A stretch of 8,898 bases of DNA, from the NCBI GenBank assembly GCA_003021755.1, contig PXQZ01000042.1:4324-13221 (forward strand), written 5' to 3'. The notes beneath the pieces are model-generated. The model searched no databases, was not told the DNA's origin, and worked only from the letters and a program-made list of their open reading frames with translations. The translations under genes and the position numbers were made by a program. Source of the stretch: Halobacteriales archaeon QH_8_67_36. Lineage in GTDB: Archaea > Halobacteriota > Halobacteria > Halobacteriales > Haloarculaceae. Shown here piece by piece: positions 1 through 5,380 of the stretch. The first letter of the stretch is position 1. Every line of letters starts with the position of its first letter.

Positions 1-92
1 TCGCACTGGGGGCGTTCGCGGCCATCCTGCTCCTGTTGCGCCGGGGTGGCGAGGGCGGTGGCGGTAGACCGGACGACTTCGACCCCTGGTAG
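1..92 (+). CDS. C-terminal end of a membrane-anchored protein (partial)
   Basis: Only the last 29 residues are present, read from base 3 to the TAG at 90-92; the start lies outside the window. The visible part is a hydrophobic stretch (ALGAFAAILLLL) followed by two arginines, a glycine-rich tract and an acidic tail ending DDFDPW. This is the pattern of a final transmembrane helix with a short charged cytoplasmic tail. The codons are strongly G/C in the third position, which supports real coding. No domain can be assigned from so little sequence. It is probably unconnected to the next gene, which has its own start 46 bases downstream. Confidence 0.6.
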   Translation, partial: ALGAFAAILLLLRRGGEGGGGRPDDFDPW

Positions 93-105
93 TCCCGGAG
101 AGCAA

Positions 106-113
106 CCCTTTTC
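106..113 (+). promoter_or_regulatory. Weak TATA-like box for the DUF5785 gene
   Basis: CCCTTTTC lies about 25-32 nt before the ATG at 138, the usual distance in leaderless haloarchaeal transcripts. The match is poor, and the assignment rests on spacing and on the local T-run. Confidence 0.3.
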
Positions 114-137
114 ATGTCGCTGTTCCGAGGAGCCGGT

Positions 138-437
138 ATGGAGTGGCCACACGACCCGGATGGCGAAGAGGGAAGCGAGGGTCGGCGCAAGTACGGGCAC
201 GCTATCCTCGCAAAGAAAATCGACGAGGAGTCGGACTTCCCGTTGACCACGGCGGAGTACGTCTCTGCTTACGGCGACCACCCCGTCCGAATCGACTACG
301 AGACAGTCGTCAGCGTAGCCGATATTTTCGACCACGTCGACGAGTCCGAGTTCGCGGATTTCCCGGAATTCCACCGGGCGCTCGGCGAAGCACTGCGCGA
401 GGCGGGCCTGTGGCCGTACCGGCTGAACCACGCCTGA
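138..437 (+). CDS. DUF5785 family protein (haloarchaeal, function unknown)
   Basis: A 99-residue acidic soluble protein. The N-terminus MEWPHDPDGEEGSEGRRKYG and the following AKK-DEE, FPL, YGDHPVR and YETVVSV segments are what I recall of the haloarchaeal DUF5785 family. The family has no known function, and no catalytic motif, signal peptide or membrane segment is visible. An in-frame ATG at 114 would add eight residues (MSLFRGAG), but family members begin with the M-x-WPHDPDG sequence and the TATA-like spacing fits the ATG at 138, so I chose 138. It is apparently monocistronic, since 70 bases and a separate promoter precede the next gene. Confidence 0.85.
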   Translation: MEWPHDPDGEEGSEGRRKYGHAILAKKIDEESDFPLTTAEYVSAYGDHPVRIDYETVVSVADIFDHVDESEFADFPEFHRALGEALREAGLWPYRLNHA

Positions 438-474
438 AAGGCCGCCCCGATTGCGTGGGGTGTGTGGTCACGAC

Positions 475-482
475 ACATACTT
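475..482 (+). promoter_or_regulatory. TATA-like box for the DUF7344 gene
   Basis: ACATACTT sits 26-33 nt before the ATG at 508. This spacing fits a leaderless transcript and favours 508 over the upstream in-frame start at 451. Confidence 0.4.
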
Positions 483-507
483 GTGGGATGGCGCCGTAGC
501 CGTTAGT

Positions 508-831
508 ATGGCGACACAAAACGCGGACTCCGGCATAGGGAGAGAACTGCCGCCGGCTGTGGTCGAGGACCTGCTGTCGGACGAGAGCCGGCGTCGAGCG
601 CTCGAAATCCTCTCGGATCGGGACGAACCGATGGTCGTCGAGGAGCTGGCGGCGTCCGTCGTCGCCACGCGCGCGGAGTGTCCGGTGTCGGCCGTCCGGG
701 CGGCCGACCGCGAGGCGATGACGGAAGAGCTGTTCACCGAACACATCCCGAAACTGACCGCGACCGGTGTAGTGGCCTACGACTCGATGCTCGGTGCCGT
801 CGAACTGCGGCAGCATGACATCGTCCGATAG
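508..831 (+). CDS. DUF7344 family winged-helix-like protein
   Basis: A 107-residue protein of a haloarchaeal family usually annotated as DUF7344, which resembles winged-helix DNA-binding domains. In order it has a helix with the LLSDESRRRALEIL pattern (residues about 22-35), a V-V-EELA segment (43-49) like the HTH positioning helix, and the conserved block EELFTEHIPKLTATGVVAYD (73-92), which corresponds to recognition helix plus wing in this family. The role is inferred to be transcriptional, but no target or ligand can be read. The in-frame start at 451 would add residues unlike the family, and TATA spacing supports 508. A separate promoter precedes the next gene, so an operon is unlikely. 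Confidence 0.8.
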   Translation: MATQNADSGIGRELPPAVVEDLLSDESRRRALEILSDRDEPMVVEELAASVVATRAECPVSAVRAADREAMTEELFTEHIPKLTATGVVAYDSMLGAVELRQHDIVR

Positions 832-854
832 GGGCGAATCTGACCCGGTTCCGA

Positions 855-864
855 TACATCAATA
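855..864 (+). promoter_or_regulatory. TATA-like box for GTP cyclohydrolase III
   Basis: TACATCAATA lies 25-34 nt upstream of the GTG at 889, in an A/T-rich patch within GC-rich flanks. This is consistent with a leaderless transcript beginning at or near the GTG. Confidence 0.45.
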
Positions 865-888
865 CCGGTCGGGTCCTAACCCTCAGCA

Positions 889-1647
889 GTGACGAACACG
901 CAGGTAACACACATCCAGATCGACAACTACGGTCCGTGGACGGTGACGCCCGAGCCGCGCCGCGAAGTCGACCTCCAGACGCTCCAGTCCCGCCTGTACG
1001 CCGACCTCGCACAGCTGTTCGGTAACCGCGACGGCTACATCTTCTTCTCACGGTTCGACAACATGATCGCCGTGACCAACGGGTTGGACGAGGCGGACCA
1101 CGCACTCATCCAGGAGTCCGTCGGGAACCGCTACCCCGTGACGATGAGCCTCTCGGTCGCCACTGGGACGACACCGGTGTCGGCGCTGGGGACGGCCACC
1201 GAACAGCTCCAGGAGGCCGGGAGCGCACAGGACGACGGCCGCCGCGAGGTGTTGCGCGGTCAGACCATCGACGACGAGTTCCGGACCGACACCGACGTCC
1301 AGTTGGCCCATTTCGACGTCGACGACGCCACGGGGAAATACACCGACCAGCTCAACGAGTTCGATACGTTCATCCGGATAGAACAGGGGTACGCCGCGCT
1401 GATGAAGTACATGCGCGAGGCCCACGGGTCGCTCTCGTTCTTCGTCGGCGGCGACAACGTCATCGCGGTCTGTCCGGACCTCGACGAGGCGGCCTATCGG
1501 GACGCCTGCGAGCACGTCCGGGAAGCCGTCGACGTCGAACTGAAGGTCGGCGTCGGCCGCGCCCGCGCGCCCGCAGAGGCCGGGATGGACGCAAAACACG
1601 CCCTGGAAGAGTGCCGGGCCGATGGTGCAATGGTTCGGTTCGAGTAG
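889..1647 (+). CDS. gch3: GTP cyclohydrolase III (archaeal GTP cyclohydrolase IIa)
   Basis: A 252-residue protein with a GTG start. In characterised archaeal relatives (the MJ0145 type) the enzyme hydrolyses GTP to the formamidopyrimidine nucleotide FAPy and two phosphates, feeding the riboflavin and deazaflavin (F420) pathways. The family is two tandem palm-like domains related to nucleotidyl cyclases. Here the N-terminal one carries FFSRFDNMIAV (about 52-62) and the C-terminal one carries FVGGDNVIAV (about 185-194), a GGDEF-like metal/nucleotide motif. The start MTNTQVTHIQIDNYGPWTVT is characteristic, and the length matches the family. It stands alone; no other riboflavin gene is adjacent. 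Its 3' end is partly duplicated downstream (see 1621-1815). The product is cytoplasmic. Confidence 0.95.
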   Translation: MTNTQVTHIQIDNYGPWTVTPEPRREVDLQTLQSRLYADLAQLFGNRDGYIFFSRFDNMIAVTNGLDEADHALIQESVGNRYPVTMSLSVATGTTPVSALGTATEQLQEAGSAQDDGRREVLRGQTIDDEFRTDTDVQLAHFDVDDATGKYTDQLNEFDTFIRIEQGYAALMKYMREAHGSLSFFVGGDNVIAVCPDLDEAAYRDACEHVREAVDVELKVGVGRARAPAEAGMDAKHALEECRADGAMVRFE

Positions 1648-1815
1648 CGAGGGTCCGAGCGGAGCGACGAACTCCGAAGCGACACGGGGAGTGTGAGGCG
1701 CCCCGTAAGCGAGCGGTAGCGCCCCGAGCCGAGATGCGCCGTGGAGCGGCGAGGGGTCGCCACACAATGCTCCGAAGCGGACTGGGGGCGCGAAGCGACG
1801 GTGCAATTCGGTACC
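1621..1815 (+). repeat. Imperfect direct repeat of the gch3 3' end flanking a GC-rich block
   Basis: GATGGTGCAATGGTTCGGT, the last codons of the cyclohydrolase starting at 1621, recurs as GACGGTGCAATTCGGT starting at 1797, lacking an internal GGT. The copies are 176 bases apart. The first encodes DGAMVR before the gene's stop; the second would encode DGAIRY in another frame. The block between them carries recurrent GCGAAGCGAC/GAGCGGAGCGAC-type units and the short hairpin GGCGA-GGGG-TCGCC at 1748-1761. Confidence 0.5.
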
Positions 1816-1873
1816 ACGGCTCATAACGCTGACGGAGGTAGCTTTTAGACGACCTCGTGCTATATGTTCACGT
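1648..1873. other. Intergenic spacer of 226 bp, no gene seen
   Basis: Open frames cross this interval on both strands, but their arginine- or serine-rich translations match nothing and reflect the repeated GAAGCGAC-like units. The left two-thirds holds the 3'-end duplication and a small hairpin. The right end (from about 1830) turns A/T-richer and contains the promoter of the CBS gene. Confidence 0.6.
1843..1849 (+). promoter_or_regulatory. TATA-like box for the CBS/zinc-ribbon gene
   Basis: TTTTAGA lies 25-31 nt before the ATG at 1874, the position expected for a leaderless haloarchaeal transcript. A second A/T-rich string, CTATATG, begins at 1860 but is too close to the start to be the TATA box. 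Confidence 0.45.
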
Positions 1874-2443
1874 ATGAACGGCTCAGTCTCCGTCCGGGAG
1901 GTGATGAACCGCGAGTACGTGGGTGCGAGCGCGTCGGATGCCCTCGTCGAGACGACAGAACTGCTGGTCCGCGAAGGGGAACCGATCGCGCTGGTTCTTG
2001 AGGGCAACGACCCCGTTGGAGTCGTCACCCGGGCCGACATCCTGGGATATCTCGTCTCGAAAGGGTCCCCGGAGTCGGCTACAGTCGAGGACGTAATGAC
2101 CGAATCGTACCCGTCAATCGGGCCGGACGCGCGGCTGCCGGAAGCGCGCGACCGGATGGCCACCTACAATACGGAGTGGCTGGTCGTCGCCGAGGGCGGT
2201 GGACCGGTCGGGACGCTGACCGGCTACGACATTCTCTCCTCGGTTCGACTGGAGAGCGAACTCACCGAGACGAGAACCGAGACGGCACGGGTCGCGACAG
2301 CCGAGGAGGCGACCGCCGAGGGCGTCACGGCGACCGAGGACTCCTTCGAGGAGCAGGGTATCTGCTCGGCCTGTGGCACGCTGACGCGGTCGCTCGCCTC
2401 GCTGAACGGCCAGTTGCTCTGTGTTGACTGCCGGGACGTGTAG
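1874..2443 (+). CDS. CBS domain-pair protein with C-terminal zinc ribbon
   Basis: A 189-residue soluble protein. Two CBS domains form a probable Bateman module: CBS1 at about 7-60 (VREVM, then VGVVTRADILGYL) and CBS2 at about 71-125 (VEDVMTESYPSIG, then VGTLTGYDILSSV). Such modules usually sense adenosine nucleotides or S-adenosylmethionine; the ligand here is unknown. After an acidic Thr/Ala/Glu-rich linker (about 126-160), four cysteines are arranged C164-x2-C167-x15-C183-x2-C186, a compact zinc ribbon ending three residues before the C-terminus. The fusion suggests nucleotide-state sensing coupled to binding of a protein or nucleic-acid partner, which is inference. The gene has its own TATA-like box and a 41-bp gap to the next gene, with another box there. 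Confidence 0.9.
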   Translation: MNGSVSVREVMNREYVGASASDALVETTELLVREGEPIALVLEGNDPVGVVTRADILGYLVSKGSPESATVEDVMTESYPSIGPDARLPEARDRMATYNTEWLVVAEGGGPVGTLTGYDILSSVRLESELTETRTETARVATAEEATAEGVTATEDSFEEQGICSACGTLTRSLASLNGQLLCVDCRDV

Positions 2444-2452
2444 TCCGGCCCA

Positions 2453-2460
2453 ACAGTTTT
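2453..2460 (+). promoter_or_regulatory. TATA-like box for the GNAT gene
   Basis: ACAGTTTT is 25-32 nt upstream of the GTG at 2485. Its placement supports transcription independent of the CBS gene, whose stop lies just upstream. Confidence 0.4.
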
Positions 2461-2484
2461 GCGACCGTAGCACGCATTCCTCCC

Positions 2485-2952
2485 GTGGAAATCACGACCC
2501 CGTCGACGGAACTGACCGACCGCCTCACGGACATGTGGGTTGCCCTCGCGAGGGACCAGCGGTCGTACGGCTCGCACCTTCTGGGTCCCGAGAACCGGAC
2601 CGTCATCCGCGAGACGGTCGTCCAGCGAATCGTCGCGGACGGCCTCCTCGTGGCCCGCCGGGAAGACAGCGTGGTCGGCTTCGTCATGTTCACCGTCGAA
2701 CACGGTCGGTACGAACAGGACGTGACGCCGGGACTCGTCGAAAACCTCTACGTGAAGCCAACGGCCCGCCGGGACGGTATCGGGAGCGCGCTGCTCCGAG
2801 CCGCGGAGCAGCGGCTGAACGCCGACGGCGCGACGGTAATCCAGCTCGAAGCGATGGCAGGGAACGACGCCGCCCGCCAGTTCTACGCCGCCCACGGCTA
2901 TGCTCCCCACCGAACGGAACTCGAAAAGTCGACGGAAAACGACACCGCTTAA
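2485..2952 (+). CDS. GNAT family N-acetyltransferase
   Basis: A 155-residue protein starting with GTG. The fold is the acetyl-CoA-dependent GNAT type. The strand VVGFVMFTV (about 63-71) is followed by motif A, VENLYVKPTARRDGIGSALL (85-104). Its RRDGIGS (95-101) is the pyrophosphate-binding R/Q-x-x-G-x-G/A loop for acetyl-CoA. Motif B is NDAARQFYAAHGYAPHRTEL (127-146), with the typical N-x-x-A-x-x-F-Y-x-x-x-G-[FY] pattern. The length is normal for a single-domain member. The substrate cannot be deduced; free amino compounds, protein N-termini or an antibiotic-like amine are all possible. The gene precedes tRNA-Thr but has no evident functional link to it. Confidence 0.92.
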   Translation: MEITTPSTELTDRLTDMWVALARDQRSYGSHLLGPENRTVIRETVVQRIVADGLLVARREDSVVGFVMFTVEHGRYEQDVTPGLVENLYVKPTARRDGIGSALLRAAEQRLNADGATVIQLEAMAGNDAARQFYAAHGYAPHRTELEKSTENDTA

Positions 2953-2955
2953 AAC
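2949..2955 (+). promoter_or_regulatory. TATA-like box for tRNA-Thr
   Basis: TTAAAAC, overlapping the stop codon of the acetyltransferase (TAA at 2950-2952), lies 26-32 nt before the mature tRNA start. This is a strong A/T match in GC-rich surroundings. Confidence 0.55.
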
Positions 2956-2980
2956 GTTCCCCGACAACCTGTGGATACGC

Positions 2981-3054
2981 GCCAGGGGAGCTTGGGTGGT
3001 CCAAGCACTCGACTTGTAATCGAGAGTTCGTGGGTTCAAATCCCACCCCTGGCT
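2981..3054 (+). tRNA. tRNA-Thr (anticodon TGT)
   Basis: A complete cloverleaf without intron. The acceptor stem is GCCAGGG (2981-2987) paired with CCCTGGC (3047-3053). The D stem GCTT/AAGC encloses GGGTGGTCC. The anticodon stem CTCGA/TCGAG encloses CTTGTAA, giving anticodon TGT (3015-3017), which reads ACA/ACG-type Thr codons. The variable loop is AGTTC. The T stem GTGGG/CCCAC has the loop TTCAAAT. All stems pair perfectly. The discriminator at 3054 is T, as in archaeal tRNA-Thr. CCA is not encoded. Confidence 0.97.
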
Positions 3055-3185
3055 TTCGGTCGGCGCTGATGGCAATCCTCCATTTCCCGATTCCGTGGTC
3101 CTGGCTGCCCAATACGGCGATAGTACCTCTGGATGTATGTCCGGAAGCGATTCCCGAACACCTCGGGAACCGCGCCGACGGTCAC

Positions 3186-3305
3186 TCATAGGTTGCCCTC
3201 CAACCCTGCGCGCACGAGTCGCTGGGTGACCGAGTGGAACGCGTCGAGCGCCGAAATAATCCGGCTCCGGTCATGCATCACGGTACGATTCTCATCACCT
3301 ACCAT
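3186..3305 (-). CDS. Possible 39-residue micro-protein, or fragment of a broken gene
   Basis: Read on the minus strand from ATG (3305-3303) to TGA (3188-3186). The product begins MVGDENRTVM and contains an amphipathic stretch, RIISALDAFHSVTQRLVRAG. A GGTTTT string at 3326-3331 lies 21-26 nt upstream, roughly where a leaderless promoter would be. After the TGA the same frame stays open from a directly abutting GTG. It continues with protein-like sequence (GAVPEVFGNRF, RTYIQRYYRRIGQ) and ends at a TGA inside the T arm of tRNA-Thr. Either this is a small gene, or it is a remnant interrupted by an in-frame stop. I recognise no family. Confidence 0.3.
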   Translation of the reverse strand: MVGDENRTVMHDRSRIISALDAFHSVTQRLVRAGLEGNL

Positions 3306-3433
3306 AATACGGGGGTAGACTGGCGAAAACCGCTATCGGCGTGCTGGAACGATTCACCGTCGGGGTCCGGATGTCGGGACCGCAAGACCAGTACGTCTCT
3401 ACCGATCGCGGGCACGGTCAGTCTGTCCATCAT

Positions 3434-3440
3434 CCCTAAG
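3434..3440 (+). promoter_or_regulatory. TATA-like box for the cupin gene
   Basis: CCCTAAG is 24-30 nt before the ATG at 3464. It would be too close for the alternative in-frame GTG at 3449, so it helps choose 3464 as the start. Confidence 0.35.
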
Positions 3441-3463
3441 GGCGCGCCGTGCGAGTAGCCGTC

Positions 3464-3790
3464 ATGGTAGTCGACCTGCTCTCGGAGTTCGGGGCGACGC
3501 CCGACGCCGGCGTCGTCGACAGCGGTGAACTGGCCGTGACCGACGACGTGCTCGTGAAGGCGTTCGCCCTCGGTCCGGACGCCAGCATCGACCCGCACGA
3601 ACACGCGGACGCCACGAACGTCTTCCACGTGCTCCGGGGGACGGTGACGGTCGAACGCGACGACGAGTCGGAGACGGTTTCGGCGCCCGCCGTCGTCCTC
3701 AACGAGCGGGGACGGGTCCACGGGGCGTACAACGACTCCGACGAGATGGCCGTGTTGACGGCGAGTCTCTGCCCGTTGCCCGGGCAGTAA
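3464..3790 (+). CDS. Single-domain cupin protein
   Basis: A 108-residue small beta-barrel. Cupin motif 1 is present as PHEH (H45, H47), then NVFHVLRGTVTV (52-63). The glutamate normally found in G-x5-H-x-H-x3-4-E-x6-G is replaced by N52. Motif 2 is recognisable as LNERGRVHGAYN (79-90), with H86 and N90 in place. Three metal-ligand histidines (45, 47, 86) therefore remain, with an altered fourth position. Small cupins of this type bind a metal ion, but the reaction and substrate cannot be told. An in-frame GTG at 3449 would add MRVAV; the ATG at 3464 fits promoter spacing. The stop abuts the stop of the converging metal ATPase with no bases between. Confidence 0.88.
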   Translation: MVVDLLSEFGATPDAGVVDSGELAVTDDVLVKAFALGPDASIDPHEHADATNVFHVLRGTVTVERDDESETVSAPAVVLNERGRVHGAYNDSDEMAVLTASLCPLPGQ

Positions 3791-5380
3791 CTACTCCGCG
3801 TCCGCGTCGAGCGCTTCGGCGCGGACGTTCGAGAGCCGCATCGCGTTCCCGGTGACGGCAGTCGTCATCCCGGCGTCGCCCGCGAGGACGGCCAGCCAGA
3901 TGGGGACGTAGCCGAAGGGCACAGCCAGCGCCAGGGCCGCCTTGACGCCGAGGCTGGCCCAGACGTTCTGTCGGATGACGCCGTTGGCCCGGCCCGAGAG
4001 GTCGTAGAGGTAGGGGAGCTTCGAGAGGTCGTCCGAGAGCAACGCCACGTCGGCGGTCTCCAGGGCGGTGTCGGTGCCGGCCGCGCCCATCGCCACGCCG
4101 ACCGTCGCCGTCGCCAGGGCGGGTGCGTCGTTGATACCGTCGCCGACCATGGCGACGCCGCCGTCGGACGCGGCGTCGAGTTCCTCGACGTGGGCGACCT
4201 TCTCGTCGGGCAGCAGTTCGGCCGCGTAGTCGTCGACGCCGACCCTTTCGGCGATGGCGCCCGCGGTGCGCTCGTTGTCGCCGGTGAGCATCACCGTCCG
4301 CTCGATGCCCAGTTCCTCGAGCCGCGTCACTGCTGTACGGGCCTCTGGCCGGACCTCGTCGGCCACGGCGATGACGCCCTCCAGTTCGTCCTCAGTGCCG
4401 ACGAGGACGACCGTCTTCCCCTCGGACTGGAGTTCGGGGACCGTCTCGTCGAGCAGGTCGAGACAGTTGTTGCGCTCACAGAGTTGCCGGGCGGTCTCCG
4501 TGACGAAGCCGCCGTCGGTCGTCGCGTGGACGTGCGAGAGGTCGAAACCGAGTTCCTCGAACAGGCCGGGCTTGCCGGCGACGTGCGGGACGCCGCCCAG
4601 TTCCGCACGGACGCCCTTGCCGGTGATGCTCTCGAACGCCGTGATCTCTACGTCGCCGCCGGTGCCGGCCTCGGCGACGATGGCCTCGCCGATGGGGTGT
4701 TCGCTGCGAGATTCGAGGCCGCGAGCACAGCGTAGCACCGCCGCTTCGCTGTTGCCGTTCAGCGCGATGACGTCAGTGACGGTGAGTTCCCCCTTTGTGA
4801 GCGTCCCGGTCTTGTCGAAGGCGACCACGTCGACCTCACCCGTCGCTTCGAGGTGGTTCCCGCCCTTGATCAGGACGCCGTTCTTCGCGGCGCTCGTGAT
4901 GCCCGAGACGACGGAGACGGGCGTCGAGATGACGAACGCGCAGGGGCAGGCGAGCACCAGCAGCGTCAGCCCGTAAACGACGGCCGTCGAGACGGTCGTT
5001 CCGAGGACGACCGGGCTGGCGAGCGTCACGAGGACGGTAAAGGCGACGACGACGGGCGTGTAGTACGCCGAGAACCGCTCGACGAACTGCTCGCGGTCGG
5101 TCTTGTTCGACTGGGCGTCCTCGACCATCTCGACGATGCGCGAGAGCGTGTTGTCGCCCGCGGTCGACGTGACCTGTATCTCCAGATACCCCTCCTCGTT
5201 GATGGTGCCGGCGAACACCTCGTCGCCGACGGTCTTGTCGACGGGGACGCTCTCCCCGGTGATCGGGGCCTGATTGACCGCGCTCTCCCCGTCGATGACG
5301 TCGCCGTCGAGCGGTATCTTCTCGCCCGGTCTGACGACGATGCGTTCGCCGACGTCCACTTCCTCGACCGGAACGGTCAT
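3791..5380 (-). CDS. zntA: Zn/Cd/Pb-type P1B ATPase, C-terminal catalytic piece of a split gene
   Basis: This 529-residue ORF holds the catalytic half of a heavy-metal-exporting P-type ATPase. In order it has the actuator domain with TGES (41-44), the CPC metal-binding motif in ACPCAFVIS (145-147), the phosphorylation site DKTGT (D189), the nucleotide-domain SEHPIGEA (H228-P229), TGDN (366-369) and GDGINDAP (413-420). Two final helices carry K480 and LAGDAGMT with D502, the Lys/Asp pair typical of the Zn2+/Cd2+/Pb2+ subgroup (E. coli ZntA K693/D714). All key residues are intact. It lacks the metal-binding domains, the first four helices and the start of the actuator linker, which precede it in another frame. 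The ATG overlaps the upstream stop as ATGA, so reinitiation is conceivable. Coding-like sequence extends upstream of this ATG (ADGEAVDDQE before MTVPVEE), so the ATG is probably not an original start. Confidence 0.9.
   Translation of the reverse strand: MTVPVEEVDVGERIVVRPGEKIPLDGDVIDGESAVNQAPITGESVPVDKTVGDEVFAGTINEEGYLEIQVTSTAGDNTLSRIVEMVEDAQSNKTDREQFVERFSAYYTPVVVAFTVLVTLASPVVLGTTVSTAVVYGLTLLVLACPCAFVISTPVSVVSGITSAAKNGVLIKGGNHLEATGEVDVVAFDKTGTLTKGELTVTDVIALNGNSEAAVLRCARGLESRSEHPIGEAIVAEAGTGGDVEITAFESITGKGVRAELGGVPHVAGKPGLFEELGFDLSHVHATTDGGFVTETARQLCERNNCLDLLDETVPELQSEGKTVVLVGTEDELEGVIAVADEVRPEARTAVTRLEELGIERTVMLTGDNERTAGAIAERVGVDDYAAELLPDEKVAHVEELDAASDGGVAMVGDGINDAPALATATVGVAMGAAGTDTALETADVALLSDDLSKLPYLYDLSGRANGVIRQNVWASLGVKAALALAVPFGYVPIWLAVLAGDAGMTTAVTGNAMRLSNVRAEALDADAE

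Larger units (their letters stand above)
3055..3463. other. Intergenic interval of about 410 bp after the tRNA
   Basis: There is no convincing large gene on either strand. The base composition is slightly less GC-rich than the neighbours. Contents are a possible minus-strand micro-ORF (3305 to 3186) with a protein-like in-frame continuation reaching the tRNA 3' end, a short hairpin GGTCC/GGACC (3364-3368 with 3377-3381), and the cupin promoter at the right edge. Although tRNA genes are common integration sites, I found no integrase and no second copy of the tRNA 3' end in the window. Confidence 0.5.

Noticed and set aside
1611..1826. 71-codon plus-strand frame after gch3
   Set aside because: It starts inside gch3, is arginine-rich from repeated GAAGCGAC-like units, and has no family resemblance.
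1048..2163. Long minus-strand open frame of 371 codons
   Set aside because: It is antisense to gch3 and crosses the repeat-rich spacer. Its translation is Arg/Ser/Pro-rich shadow sequence with no recognisable family, a common effect of high GC in haloarchaea.
2224..3189. Long minus-strand open frame, including the string GWDLNPRTLDYKSSAWTTQAPL
   Set aside because: That string is the antisense translation of tRNA-Thr, a known source of false proteins. The rest is antisense to the acetyltransferase and the CBS gene, and its only ATGA-type start overlaps the micro-ORF by chance.
3055..3463. Integrative element at tRNA-Thr
   Set aside because: There is no integrase, no second copy of the tRNA 3' end and no clear composition boundary within the window.
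4190..4976. Plus-strand open frames within the metal ATPase
   Set aside because: These are shadow frames of a gene whose minus-strand translation carries all P-type ATPase motifs.
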